In this document: piece by piece, positions 43,796 to 53,159 of the stretch | How positions within the stretch are numbered: the stretch's first letter is position 1 | How the letters are laid out: every line of letters begins with the position of its first letter | Source: Amycolatopsis sp. cg9 | GTDB lineage: Bacteria; Actinomycetota; Actinomycetes; Mycobacteriales; Pseudonocardiaceae | DNA: 64,000 nucleotides | Reading direction: 5' to 3' | NCBI RefSeq assembly: GCF_041346945.1 | Contig: NZ_CP166850.1 | Span: 4,154,001 to 4,218,000 of the forward strand | Notes under the pieces: model-generated | Told to the model about the DNA's origin: nothing | Database searches by the model: none | What the model saw: the letters and a program-made list of their open reading frames with translations, nothing else | Program-made: the position numbers and the translations under genes

Positions 43796-43816
43796 TTGTG
43801 TATTGTCAATACACAA
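43796..43816. promoter_or_regulatory. Perfect 21-bp operator palindrome, ROK / MGH1 divergent promoters
   Basis: Arms TTGTGTATTG and CAATACACAA around a single central T. An extra AAGTT-N6-AACTT repeat (43782-43797) overlaps its left end. The site is in the 59-base gap between the divergent genes, so the ROK regulator probably binds here to control both. Confidence 0.75.
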
Positions 43817-43834
43817 AAGTGCGGGAGGAGTCGG

Positions 43835-44977
43835 ATGCCGACCAGTGCCGGCGAGCTGTTCCAGCTGGTCAAGACGGGGGAGGCGACCACGCGGAAGGCG
43901 CTGCTGACCCGCAGCGGACTGTCCCGCTCGACCCTGACCGCGCGTCTGGACCGGCTCCAAGCGGCCGGTCTGCTTGCCGAGGGCGGCCAGGAGGACTCCA
44001 CCGGCGGCCGCCCGGCGCGGCAGCTGCGCTTCGACGACCAGCACGCCGTCGTCCTCGCCGCGAGCGTCGACACCACGCACGCCGAGGCCGCGGTCACCGA
44101 CCTGGCGGGCCGGCGGCTGGCCCACCGCGCCGGCGAGCTGCGCGTCGCCGACGGCCCGGAACCGGTACTCGACCGGATCGCGGGGTGGTTCGACGCGCTG
44201 CTGGCCGAGGTCGGGCGGCCGGTGTGCGGCGTCGGCGTTTCGGTGCCGGGCCCGGTCGAACCCGGCCGCGCCCGCGTGACGCAGCCGCCGATCATGCCGG
44301 GCTGGGACGGCTACCCGATCGACGCGCGCCTCGGCACCCGGTTCGGAGCCCCGGTGCTGGTCGAGAACGACGCGAACCTGATGGCGCTGGGCGAGCACCG
44401 CGCCCGCTACCCGGACTCGGCCGCGCTGGTGGTGGTCAAGGTGTCCACCGGCATCGGCGCCGGCATCGTCATCGGCGGCGAGGTGTACCGCGGCATCGAC
44501 GGCGGGGCGGGCGACATCGGCCACATCCGCCTGCCCGGCCACCCGGACGCCCGCTGCCTGTGCGGCTCGTTCGGCTGCCTGGCGGCCGTCGCCAGCGGGG
44601 GCGCCCTCGCCGCACGGCTGACCGAGCTGGGCTTGCCGACGACGTCGGGCTCGGGCGTCCGCGACCGGCTCGTGGCGGGCGACCCGGAAGCGGTCCGGCT
44701 CGCCGAAATCGCCGGCCGCCAGGTGGGGGAGGTCCTCGCGACGCTCGTGTGCGTGGTCAACCCGGGCGTGCTGGTGGTCGCCGGGGACCTCGCCGAACCG
44801 CATTTCGTCGCCGGTGTCCGCGAGGAGCTCTACCGCCGGGCCCTCCCGCGGGCGACGCAAAACCTGCGCGTGGAGATCGGCGGCCGCGGCGACGCGCTCG
44901 GCGGCGCCGTGGCGCTGGTCGTGGACACGGTGTTCTCCGTGGCCGAAGTGGACCGGAGGCTGGCCGCGGGCCGCTGA
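43835..44977 (+). CDS. ROK-family transcriptional regulator
   Basis: 380 residues. N-terminal winged helix (ATTRKALLTRSGLSRSTLTARLDRLQAAGLL), then the ROK sugar-kinase-like fold: ENDANLMALGEH, STGIGAGIVIGGEVYRG, and GDIGHIRLPGHPDARCLCGSFGCL with the His-Cys-Cys-Cys zinc set. Such proteins repress sugar genes and release DNA on binding a sugar. GGGAGGAG precedes ATG 43835. The neighbouring MGH1-like hydrolase gene is the likely target. Confidence 0.92.
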   Translation: MPTSAGELFQLVKTGEATTRKALLTRSGLSRSTLTARLDRLQAAGLLAEGGQEDSTGGRPARQLRFDDQHAVVLAASVDTTHAEAAVTDLAGRRLAHRAGELRVADGPEPVLDRIAGWFDALLAEVGRPVCGVGVSVPGPVEPGRARVTQPPIMPGWDGYPIDARLGTRFGAPVLVENDANLMALGEHRARYPDSAALVVVKVSTGIGAGIVIGGEVYRGIDGGAGDIGHIRLPGHPDARCLCGSFGCLAAVASGGALAARLTELGLPTTSGSGVRDRLVAGDPEAVRLAEIAGRQVGEVLATLVCVVNPGVLVVAGDLAEPHFVAGVREELYRRALPRATQNLRVEIGGRGDALGGAVALVVDTVFSVAEVDRRLAAGR

Positions 44978-45273
44978 CCACGGCCGAAGTGCCGTCACGG
45001 CGCGGACTGTCCCGAGTGGACGGACCACCCGACTTTAGTAGGTGGTGCGCGGCCGCCGCCCGTGGTCGGGAAAACGGACTTACCGCACACCGTGGAGCAT
45101 TCCTCGCGTTTTCCGTCCGACAAATCGGATTTCCGCACCACGCCCATCAGGACGTGAATTCGCGACGAGATAACGGTTCCGCAAGCACTTCCCCGCGAGC
45201 GGAACACCGATCTAGTCTCACCCGGTGTTCCAAGGCCCGTTTTCCGGGGGCCGTTTCGAAGAGGGAGATTTCT
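44978..45273. other. Upstream region of S53 peptidase gene
   Basis: 296 bases without a gene. An AT-richer part runs from about 45100 to 45180. No clear -35/-10 pair or operator was seen; a ribosome-binding site GAGGGAG lies at 45261-45267. Confidence 0.5.
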
Positions 45274-47205
45274 GTGCGAAGAAGCTCCACCCTGCTCCTT
45301 TCGCTCGCGGTGGTGGGTGGCCTGACCGGCGCCCTGCCGGCGACGGCGTCCGCGCAGGGGCGTCAGGACATCCCGCAGTCGCACCCGTTGTGGGCGAACG
45401 CGCAGGCGAAGGTCGCCGACACGGCGCCCGCCGCGAAGCTGAGCTTCCGGGTCTACCTGAACCAGCGCGACAACGCCGGTGCCGAGGCGCTGGCCCAGGC
45501 CGTGTCCGATCCGGACAGCGGGACCTACCGCCAGTACCTCAGCCCCGACCAGGTCCGCGACCGGTTCGCCGCCAGCGACGCCACGGTCGACGCCGTCAAG
45601 TCCTGGCTGACCGGCAACGGCTTCAGCGTCGGCGAAATCCCGTCGAACCGCGCCTACGTCGAGGCCACCGGCACCGCCGGCCAGACGCAGCAGGCGTTCG
45701 ACGTCAAGCTGGGCAAGTACAAGGTCAATGGCCAGACGCTCCGCGCCGCCGACAAGAACCTGTCGGTGCCGGCGAACCTGGCGAACGACGTCCTGGGCGT
45801 CGTCGGCGTGGACCAGGCGACCAACCTGTTCAAGCCGGACCACGCGACCGGTTCCGCGACGCCGGCCGACGTCCCGCCCGGCCCCGGCTTCCGCAACGCG
45901 CGGCCGTGCAGCGCCTACTACGGCGAGAAGATCGACACCACCGATCCCGCCTACAACGGCAAGCAGCTGCCGTACGCGCCCTGCGGCTACACCCCGGCGC
46001 AGCTGCGGTCGGCCTACGGCGTCGACAAGGTCGGCGCGGACGGCAAGGGCACCACGATCGCCATCATCGACGCGTTCGCCTCGCCGACCATCTACTCCGA
46101 CGCGAGCACCTACGCGAAGAAGAACGACCCGCAGCACCCGCTGAAGCAGAGCCAGTTCTCGCAGCACGTCTTCCCGGTGAACCCCGAGCTGGAGCCGCCG
46201 GACCAGTGCGACGCGGCCGGCTGGTACGGCGAGGAAACCCTCGACGTCGAGGCCGCGCACGGGCTCGCGCCGGGCGCGAACATCCTCTACGTCGGCGGGT
46301 CCGACTGCCAGGACAACTCGCTCGACATCGCGCTGAACTACGTGGTCGCCGGCCACAAGGCCGACATCGTGTCGAACTCCTACGGCGACACCGGCGAGGA
46401 CATCCCGGCCGACGAGGTCAAGGTGTTCAACCAGATCTCGCTGCAGGCGGTGCTCGAGGGCATCGGCGTCTACTTCTCCTCGGGTGACAACGGTGACGAG
46501 GTCGCGCGCCTCGGCACGCCGTCGCCGGACTTCTCCGCCTCGGCGCCGTGGATCACCGCGGTCGGCGGCACGTCCATCGCGATCGGCAAGGACGGCAAGC
46601 GGATCTTCGAGACCGGCTGGGAGACCAGCAAGTCGACGCTGACCAACGGCGTCTACGGTCCCGCCGCCTACACCAGCGGTTCCGGCGGCGGCACCAGCCG
46701 CCTGTTCGAGCAGCCCTTCTACCAGAAGGGTGTCGTGCCGGACGCGCTGTCCACGAAGAACCAGGTCGGTCACAAGAAGGGCCGCGTCGTCCCGGACATC
46801 TCCGCGATCGGCGACCCGAACACCGGCTTCCTGGTCGGCCAGACGCAGACCTTCCCGGACGGCGCCTACTACGACCAGTACCGGATCGGCGGCACGAGCC
46901 TCGCGTCGCCGGTGTTCGCCGGCATCATGGCGGTGGCCGACAGCTTCGACCACTTCCACCACGGCTTCATCAACCCCGTGATCTACAAGCTGACTTCGCG
47001 CACTTCGGCGATCAGCGACGTGAAGCACGTGGACGCCGCCGTGGAGCGCGTCGACTACGCGAACTCGGTCGACGCTTCGGACGGTCTGCTCACCTCGGTG
47101 CGCACGCTCGACTACCAGGGCCTGACCATCCACACCACCCCCGGCTACGACGACGTGACGGGTCTCGGTACGCCCAACGGGCTGCTGTTCCTGCTCCTCG
47201 TCTAG
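45274..47205 (+). CDS. Secreted S53-family (sedolisin/kumamolisin) peptidase
   Basis: 643 residues. Signal peptide ending TASAQ; a pro-activation domain follows at about 30-190 (LNQRDNAGAEALAQAVSDPDSGTYRQYLSPDQVRDRF). The catalytic domain has EETLDVEAAHGLAPG (Glu and Asp of the triad), SNSYGDTGEDIP and GGTSLASPVFAG (Ser), the Ser-Glu-Asp set of acid-type serine peptidases. The C-terminal Asp-rich PGYDDVTGLGTPNG is the calcium site. GTG 45274 has GAGGGAG; the frame is open far upstream over the ROK gene but unused. A hairpin repeat follows the stop. Confidence 0.92.
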   Translation: MRRSSTLLLSLAVVGGLTGALPATASAQGRQDIPQSHPLWANAQAKVADTAPAAKLSFRVYLNQRDNAGAEALAQAVSDPDSGTYRQYLSPDQVRDRFAASDATVDAVKSWLTGNGFSVGEIPSNRAYVEATGTAGQTQQAFDVKLGKYKVNGQTLRAADKNLSVPANLANDVLGVVGVDQATNLFKPDHATGSATPADVPPGPGFRNARPCSAYYGEKIDTTDPAYNGKQLPYAPCGYTPAQLRSAYGVDKVGADGKGTTIAIIDAFASPTIYSDASTYAKKNDPQHPLKQSQFSQHVFPVNPELEPPDQCDAAGWYGEETLDVEAAHGLAPGANILYVGGSDCQDNSLDIALNYVVAGHKADIVSNSYGDTGEDIPADEVKVFNQISLQAVLEGIGVYFSSGDNGDEVARLGTPSPDFSASAPWITAVGGTSIAIGKDGKRIFETGWETSKSTLTNGVYGPAAYTSGSGGGTSRLFEQPFYQKGVVPDALSTKNQVGHKKGRVVPDISAIGDPNTGFLVGQTQTFPDGAYYDQYRIGGTSLASPVFAGIMAVADSFDHFHHGFINPVIYKLTSRTSAISDVKHVDAAVERVDYANSVDASDGLLTSVRTLDYQGLTIHTTPGYDDVTGLGTPNGLLFLLLV

Positions 47206-47212
47206 CAGTGCT

Positions 47213-47263
47213 CCGTGAAGGGCACCCCCATGGCCTCAAGAGCCGTGAGGGTGCCCTTCACGG
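47213..47263. repeat. TCAAG-loop hairpin repeat, copy 2 (bidirectional terminator position)
   Basis: 22-base arms (47213-47234 and 47242-47263) pair at 20 positions; tips CCGTGAAGGGCACC, loop CTCAAGA. It covers the gap between convergent genes and overlaps the histidine-kinase stop codon. Confidence 0.8.
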
Positions 47264-48850
47264 CATTTCCACCAGGGGGATGACCGCGTGCACCGCGGTG
47301 CCGCCGTCGCCGCTCGAGACCATCAGCTCGCCGCCCAGGGCCTCGACCCGGTCGCGCAGGCCCGCCAGGCCGGTGCCGCCGTCCAGGGAGGCGCCGCCGA
47401 CGCCCCGGTCGGTCACCTCGACCCGCAGTTCGGGGCCCTCGGTGGTGATCCGGACGCCGACGCGGTCGGTCTGCGCGTGCTTCAACGCGTTCGTCAGCGC
47501 CTCCGACGTCACGAAGTACGCCGTCGCCTCCACCGCCGCGTCGAGCCGGGGCACCGTGCCGACCGACAGCGCCACGTCCATCGGGCTGCGGTCGGCCAGC
47601 GACCGGACCGCCGCGACCAAGCCCGCTTCGGTGAGGATCGCCGGCCGGATGCCGCGGGCCAGCTCCCGCAGCTCGGTGATCGCCGTCTGCAGCTCGTCGA
47701 CCGAGCCGCTGACCAGGGCGCGCACCTGCGGCGGCAGGCCGTCGCCGTAGCGGCGCCCGACCATCCGCAACAGCAGCACGACGCTCACCAGCCGCTGCTG
47801 GGCGCCGTCGTGCAGGTCGCGCTCCAGGCGGCGGCGCTCCTCGTCGCCGGCCGCGACCAGCCGCGCCCGCGACGCGCGGACCTCGGCCAGCCGGTGCTCC
47901 AGCTCCGCCGTGAGCCGCTGGTTGTCGAGCACCAGCCCGGCCGCGGCGTTGAGCGCGTCGATCGAGCGGCTGTCCTTCCAGACCTCGTCGTCCTGCACCA
48001 GCGCGGCGAGCCCGATGCCGTCGCGCTCCAGCAGCAGCCGGATCATCTCGGCGTTGCCGACGCGGGCGCGCAGCACCCCGACCAGGAACGCCAGCGGCCA
48101 CAGGCAGAACAGGATCCGGTACGCCTGCAGGAGCGGCTGGGACAGCGGGTGCCCGTCGCCGAGCGCGGTGCCCGCGCCCGACGTGAGCGCGCCCAGCAGC
48201 GCGATGGTGATCACCGGCGACAGCAGGCGCCGCTGCGGCAGCCGCCCGGTCAGCCAGCGGTAGAGCAGCACGACGACCACGCCGGCGCTGATCGCCGTCG
48301 CGGCGAGCTCGAGCGCGCGGTCGGCGAAGGCGCCGCCGTCCGATCCGGGCCGGATCGCCAGCAGGTCGCGCGGGTCGTCGTCGGCCAGCAGCCCGACCAC
48401 GCCCGAACCGAGCACCACCAGGTAGGCCGCGGCGACCAGCAGCCGTTCCCACCGCGACCGCAGCCTGCCGTGCGGGAACGCGAGCACGAGGTGCGCGATC
48501 ACCGGGCTGGACGCGGCGCGCAGCGGAACGGCGATCGTGTACAGCAGCGGGTCCCGGGTGAACTGGAGGTCTTCGAGGAACAGCGCGACGCCGGCGAGCG
48601 CGATGAGCACGCCGATCGGGTTGGCCGGGCGCCGGACGTGCGCGACCGCGCCCGCGAGCAGGAAGAGGAAACCGGTCACGGTGCTGAGCGCGGTGTCGAG
48701 CGCGGAATGGGCGCCGTCGGCCACCTTCAGCGTCAGCGCGGTGACGCCGAGGGCCAGACCGGCGACCAGCAGGCCGGTCATCACGAGCGTCCGCGGGTGC
48801 TGCGCCACGCCCACCCCTCCCGGTGTGCTCCCGGACACGCAATCCGTCAT
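47258..48850 (-). CDS. Orphan membrane sensor histidine kinase (NarL-associated type)
   Basis: 530 residues. About eight membrane segments in the first 270 residues, then a coiled-coil linker (ALNAAAGLVLDNQRLTAELEHRLAEVRASRARL), HisKA_3 dimerisation/phosphorylation site ERDLHDGAQQRLVS (His is the phosphoacceptor) and an HATPase with EALTNALKHA (N-box), DRGVGGASLDGGTGLAGLRDRV (G1/G2). No response regulator is adjacent, so the partner is elsewhere. The start is not certain within the first 25 residues. Confidence 0.88.
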   Translation of the reverse strand: MTDCVSGSTPGGVGVAQHPRTLVMTGLLVAGLALGVTALTLKVADGAHSALDTALSTVTGFLFLLAGAVAHVRRPANPIGVLIALAGVALFLEDLQFTRDPLLYTIAVPLRAASSPVIAHLVLAFPHGRLRSRWERLLVAAAYLVVLGSGVVGLLADDDPRDLLAIRPGSDGGAFADRALELAATAISAGVVVVLLYRWLTGRLPQRRLLSPVITIALLGALTSGAGTALGDGHPLSQPLLQAYRILFCLWPLAFLVGVLRARVGNAEMIRLLLERDGIGLAALVQDDEVWKDSRSIDALNAAAGLVLDNQRLTAELEHRLAEVRASRARLVAAGDEERRRLERDLHDGAQQRLVSVVLLLRMVGRRYGDGLPPQVRALVSGSVDELQTAITELRELARGIRPAILTEAGLVAAVRSLADRSPMDVALSVGTVPRLDAAVEATAYFVTSEALTNALKHAQTDRVGVRITTEGPELRVEVTDRGVGGASLDGGTGLAGLRDRVEALGGELMVSSGDGGTAVHAVIPLVEMP

Positions 48851-48926
48851 TCGCCCGTTCGGGCTCTCGCGTTACACCGGGCGGCGGCGCCTTAGGGTGA
48901 GGCCCGGGGCGAACGGGAGGCAGGAA

Positions 48927-50294
48927 ATGAGCGGACGTGGTCTGGACGCCGAGGTCTTCGGCGGGCGGATGCCCACCGGCGGCGGTGACCTGGCGATCGA
49001 AACCCACGGTATCGCGCCGGTCCCGGAGGGCAACCGGTTCGGTCGCCCGTGGCGGCTGTTCAGCGTGTGGTTCGCCCCCAACCTGACGATGACGGCGGTG
49101 TTCACCGGCACCCTCGCCGCGTCGCTCGGCCTCGGCTTCTGGACCGGGCTGGCCGCGATGCTCGCCGGCACCGTGCTCGGGTCGCTGCCGGTCGCCTACC
49201 TGTCCACCTGGGGCCCGCGCACCGGCACCGGCCAGCTGCCGCTGGCCCGGCTGCCGTTCGGCGGCGGCGTCGTCCTGCCCGGCCTGGTGCAGTGGCTCGG
49301 CTCGATCGCGTGGGACGCCCTGGTCGGGCTGTTCGGCGGCGAGGCGCTGGCCGAGCTGACCGGGCTGCCGTTCTGGGCGGCGGTGCTGATCGTGCTGGTG
49401 CTGCAGTGCGCGCTCGGCGTGTTCGGCTACGCGCTGATCCACCGCGTCCAGGCGGTGATGAGCGTGCTGCTGGTGCTCGCGTTCGCCGCGCTCGCCGTGA
49501 AGGTCCTTTCCGGGCACCCGATCGCGGCGGCGGACACGGCTTCCGGTGCCGACCTGGCCGGCGGCGTCGTCCTGTTCACGACGATCACGTTGTCGCTGGC
49601 GATCTCCTGGGCTCCGTACGCGTCGGACTTCAGCCGCTACCTGCCCGCGTCGACGTCGTCGCGCAGCGTCTTCTGGGCCACCTTGCTCGGTCTGGTCGTG
49701 TCGTACGCGATCGGCGAAGGCCTCGGGCTCGCGCTGGGGTCGTCGCTCGGCGACCACACGGCGTCCGGGATCGCCCAGCTGCTCGGCGGCGGGTTCCTGG
49801 GTGCGCTGGCGCTGGCGGTGATCGCGCTGGCGGCGGTGTCGTCGAATGCGATGAACGACTACAGCGGCTCGCTGGCGCTGCAGACCGTCGGCGTCCGGCT
49901 GCGCCGCCCGGTGTCGGCGGTGGTCGTGACGGTGCTGGCGTTCGCGCTGATCCTCTGGATGCACAGCGGCGACCTGTCCGCGAAGTTCGAGAACGTGCTG
50001 CTGTTCGTCAGCTACTGGATCCCGCCGTTCCTCGGCGTGGTCGTGCCGGACTGGCTCGCGCGCACCCGCGGCGGGCGCCGGGTGGACGTCCTGGCTTCGG
50101 TTCCGGTGCGGCCGTGGGCGGCGGTGGTGGCGTTCGTGCTCGGCTTCGCCGCGGCGGTGCCGTTCATGAACACGTCCCTCTACACCGGACCGATCGCGGC
50201 GGCGCTGCACGGCGCGGATCTCGCCTACTACGTCGGGCTCGTCGTTTCGCTGGTGGCGTACTCCTTGCTGCGCCGCCGGGTTGACCTCAAGTAA
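48927..50294 (+). CDS. NCS1-family purine/cytosine permease-like transporter
   Basis: 455 residues, twelve predicted membrane helices. N-terminal IETHGIAPVPEGNRFGRPWRLFSVWFAPNL is the typical NCS1 entry motif, and SWAPYASDFSRYLP is the conserved helix 6-7 substrate region. Probably a cation-coupled importer of nucleobases or a related compound. GGGAGGCAGGAA precedes ATG 48927. No catabolic partner gene is adjacent. Confidence 0.85.
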   Translation: MSGRGLDAEVFGGRMPTGGGDLAIETHGIAPVPEGNRFGRPWRLFSVWFAPNLTMTAVFTGTLAASLGLGFWTGLAAMLAGTVLGSLPVAYLSTWGPRTGTGQLPLARLPFGGGVVLPGLVQWLGSIAWDALVGLFGGEALAELTGLPFWAAVLIVLVLQCALGVFGYALIHRVQAVMSVLLVLAFAALAVKVLSGHPIAAADTASGADLAGGVVLFTTITLSLAISWAPYASDFSRYLPASTSSRSVFWATLLGLVVSYAIGEGLGLALGSSLGDHTASGIAQLLGGGFLGALALAVIALAAVSSNAMNDYSGSLALQTVGVRLRRPVSAVVVTVLAFALILWMHSGDLSAKFENVLLFVSYWIPPFLGVVVPDWLARTRGGRRVDVLASVPVRPWAAVVAFVLGFAAAVPFMNTSLYTGPIAAALHGADLAYYVGLVVSLVAYSLLRRRVDLK

Positions 50295-50338
50295 TGTAGA
50301 GGTTTCACGATGGTGTGGTACCCCTCGGAGGAGGAACC

Positions 50339-51010
50339 ATGCCAACCGCACTCGTGACCGGCGCTTCCGCCGGCTTGGGCCGCGCGCTCGCGACGGCCCT
50401 GGTGAGTCGCCGGTGGACGGTCGTCGGCGACGGCCGGGACGCGGCCGCGTTGTCCGCGGCCGCAACGGAAACCGGCTTCACCGCCATCCCCGGCGACGTC
50501 GCCGACCCGGCCCACCGCGCCCTGCTGGCCGACGCCTGTCCGTCGCTCGACCTGCTCGTCAACAACGCGAGCTCGCTGGGTGTCAGCCCGCTGCCGCCCC
50601 TTTCCGGCTATCCCGTGGCGGACCTGGAAAACGTCTACCGCGTCAACGTGTTCGCGCCGCTGGCGCTGACGCAGCTGCTCCTGCCCGCGCTGACCGCGGC
50701 GCGCGGGGTCGTGATCGACGTCAGCTCGGACGCGGCCGTCGAGCCGTACGAAGGCTGGGGCGGGTACGGCTCCGCCAAGGCCGCGCTCGATCAGCTGACG
50801 GCCGTCCTGGGCGTGGAACACCCGGACCTGTCCGTCTACGCGGTCGACCCGGGCGACCTGCGCACGGCGATGCACCAGCGCGCGTTCCCGGGCGAGGACA
50901 TCTCGGACCGGCCGCTGCCGTCGTCGGCGGTCCCGGCGTTCCTGCGGCTGCTCGACGAGCGCCCGCCGAGCGGCCGCTACCGCGCGGCGGACCTCTTGGT
51001 GACCGCGTGA
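50339..51010 (+). CDS. Short-chain dehydrogenase/reductase
   Basis: 223 residues. Cofactor loop TGASAGLG (TGxxxGxG), VNNASS, catalytic YGSAK (Tyr and Lys of YxxxK) preceded by DVSSD. Standard classical SDR, short for the family. ATG 50339 has GGAGGAGGAA. The GTG start of the next gene overlaps its stop (GTGA), so it is tightly coupled with the QueA-like gene. Confidence 0.87.
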   Translation: MPTALVTGASAGLGRALATALVSRRWTVVGDGRDAAALSAAATETGFTAIPGDVADPAHRALLADACPSLDLLVNNASSLGVSPLPPLSGYPVADLENVYRVNVFAPLALTQLLLPALTAARGVVIDVSSDAAVEPYEGWGGYGSAKAALDQLTAVLGVEHPDLSVYAVDPGDLRTAMHQRAFPGEDISDRPLPSSAVPAFLRLLDERPPSGRYRAADLLVTA

Positions 51011-52011
51011 ACATCCGGTTCGACCTGCCTGCGGAGTTGTCCGCGTCGGCGCCACCGGAGGCTCGAGGCCTGGCGCGGGACGAGGTCCGCCTGCTGGTCG
51101 CTTCGCCGTCAGGCGTCCACCACACGGTGTTTTCGGCGCTGGGCTCGTTCTTGTCCGCCGGCGACCTGCTGGTGGTGAACACGTCGGGGACGCTGCCCGC
51201 GGCGGTGGACGCGGTCCGGGCCGGACGCCCGGTGGTCGTCCACTTCGCTTCGCCTTCGGACGACGGCGGCTGGGTCGTGGAGCTGCGCGCCCCCGGCGGC
51301 CCGCTGCTCGACGGCCGTCTCGGCGAGGTCCTGGACCTGCCCGGCGGCGCGTCGCTGACGCTGCGGTCCCGGGTGACCGAGCGGCTGTGGCGCGCTTCGG
51401 TGGTGGTCGAGGGTTCGGTCCCGGGCTTCCTCGCCGCGGCGGGCCGCCCGATCCGCTACGGGTACGTCCCGGGCGAGTGGCCGTTGTCGGACTACCAGAC
51501 GGTGTTCGCCCGCGAGCCGGGCAGCGCGGAGATGCCCTCGGCGTCCCGCCCGTTCACGACGGAACTGGTGACCCGCCTGGTGACGGACGGCGTGCTGTTC
51601 GCGCCGCTGCTGCTGCACACGGGGGTGTCGTCCCCGGAGGCGGACGAGCCACCCCAGCCGGAGCGTTTTCGAGTCCCGCCGACGACGGCGGCGCTGGTCT
51701 CGTGGGTCCGGTCGCGTGGCGGCCGGGTGATCGCGGTGGGCACGACAGCGGCCCGCGCCCTGGAGTCGGCCTACTCCGCCGGCGAAGTCCGCGCGGCGGA
51801 AGGCCGGACGGACCTGGTGCTGAGCCCGGACCACCCGGCCCGCCTGGTGGACGGCATCGTGACGGGCCTGCACGCCCCGGAGGCGTCCCACTTGCGGCTG
51901 CTGGAGTCGGTGGTCGGCCACGACCGCGTCCAGCGCGCTTACGACGCGGCGGTGGAGCGACGCTACCTGTGGCACGAGTTCGGCGACGTCTCGCTGCTAC
52001 TGCGCCGCTGA
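51007..52011 (+). CDS. queA: QueA-like S-adenosylmethionine:tRNA ribosyltransferase-isomerase
   Basis: 334 residues, full length for QueA. N-terminal RFDLPAELSASAPPEARGLARDEVRLLV; later YVPGEWPLSDYQTVFAREPGSAEMPSASRPFT, where the PSASRPFT block corresponds to the substrate site (A-AAPTAGLHFT in canonical QueA but altered here), and IVTGLHAPEASHLRLLESVVG (canonical TNFHLPxSTLLMLVSA). Canonical QueA transfers the SAM ribosyl group to preQ1 in tRNA. The altered motifs and SDR partner, and the absence of tgt/queCDEF nearby, suggest a divergent paralog. Confidence 0.8.
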   Translation: MNIRFDLPAELSASAPPEARGLARDEVRLLVASPSGVHHTVFSALGSFLSAGDLLVVNTSGTLPAAVDAVRAGRPVVVHFASPSDDGGWVVELRAPGGPLLDGRLGEVLDLPGGASLTLRSRVTERLWRASVVVEGSVPGFLAAAGRPIRYGYVPGEWPLSDYQTVFAREPGSAEMPSASRPFTTELVTRLVTDGVLFAPLLLHTGVSSPEADEPPQPERFRVPPTTAALVSWVRSRGGRVIAVGTTAARALESAYSAGEVRAAEGRTDLVLSPDHPARLVDGIVTGLHAPEASHLRLLESVVGHDRVQRAYDAAVERRYLWHEFGDVSLLLRR

Positions 52012-52014
52012 GGA

Positions 52015-53073
52015 TCAGCCGCCGGGGCGCGCTTCGTACCCGAAATCCAGTCCATCGGGAGCGAGGTCGACCAGCTTGGCGAGCACGGGCTCGGTGTTCC
52101 GGCCCCATCCCTTGCTCAGCAGCCAGGTCTGGTCGGCCTCGCGTAGCGGCGAATCGACGAACCAGCGGCCCAGTTTGCCCTTGACCTTGGGGTACTGAGC
52201 CACGAACTCGTCGGCGAGGTCGTCGTCGTCCGGTGTCCCCTCGATCCGAAAGAATCGGGCGCCGGGCAGGGCGCCGGCCAGCCGCGCGGCCGGCACACCA
52301 GCGGCGTGGAGTGCCGACACCAGTGCGAGTACCGCTTGGCGTTTCCGCAGCGGCTCGGTGGTGCCCTCGGGCGTGGTGATCGCGTACGGCGTCCAATCCC
52401 GGCCCTCACTGACCCGCGCGGCGCGGGCCTGCGTTTCCCGGCGCCGGAGCTGGACGGTCAGGTCGGCGGCTTCCGGGAGCGGGATGACCTGCTGCACGTC
52501 GAGGAGCAGGCGCTCACCCACCTTGTACGGGGTGAGCCGGACGCACTGGATGTCCAGGCCGTAGACCTCGTTCAACCACAGGACGGTCGTGGTGATCTCC
52601 CGGTCGAACCCGCCGGACACCAGCACCACACGTACTTCCCGGGTCAAGACGGCATCCTCGCCGCCGACGTCTTCGAGCCATTCGGCGAGCCGGGTGCGGG
52701 CGTCGTCGGCGGCGTCGGGCTCGACCTGGAGCAGGTACCGCTGGTAGGCCTCGCTGACGTCCTCGAAGGTGAGCGCGGAAACCATCGCGGCGTAGCGCAG
52801 AGCCTGGAGTTCGAGGTGGCCGCCGTCGGTGGTGCGTTTCAGCTCGATGACGACGGGCTTGCCCTCGCGGTCGATGCCGAGCAGGTCGATGCGCCGCCGG
52901 GCGCCGGCGAATTCGGCGAACTCTTCGCTGACGATGAGCACGTCTTCCGCCACGGTCTCGATCTGTGCCCTGAGCAGGCGCTGCAGATCAACGCGCTCGA
53001 GGACTTGCTCCGCCACGAAGGTGGACGACGGCACGGCTTCGAGCTTGTCGGCGGTCAGTTCGAAGAGCGGCAT
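52015..53073 (-). CDS. PD-(D/E)XK nuclease-like protein (DUF91/NucS-related)
   Basis: 352 residues. N-terminal nuclease core: EEFAEFAGARRRIDLLGIDREGKPVVIELKR, with Asp and the ExK pair at the expected spacing, then a helix LELQALRYAAMVSAL. The C-terminal half (about 215-352, ending RWFVDSPLREADQTWLLSKGWGRN) is unassigned. Resembles NucS/RecB-family DNA nucleases but lacks the NucS N-terminal domain. Divergent from the DUF4268 gene with 86 bases between them. Weak ribosome-binding site. Confidence 0.72.
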   Translation of the reverse strand: MPLFELTADKLEAVPSSTFVAEQVLERVDLQRLLRAQIETVAEDVLIVSEEFAEFAGARRRIDLLGIDREGKPVVIELKRTTDGGHLELQALRYAAMVSALTFEDVSEAYQRYLLQVEPDAADDARTRLAEWLEDVGGEDAVLTREVRVVLVSGGFDREITTTVLWLNEVYGLDIQCVRLTPYKVGERLLLDVQQVIPLPEAADLTVQLRRRETQARAARVSEGRDWTPYAITTPEGTTEPLRKRQAVLALVSALHAAGVPAARLAGALPGARFFRIEGTPDDDDLADEFVAQYPKVKGKLGRWFVDSPLREADQTWLLSKGWGRNTEPVLAKLVDLAPDGLDFGYEARPGG

Positions 53074-53159
53074 ACTCGCCAGTTTCGCCGGGCGCCGGGC
53101 GTTCGGCCAGGGTATTGAGACCCTCCCACTGCAGCCGCTGGAAGTGCTATTCCTGGTCG

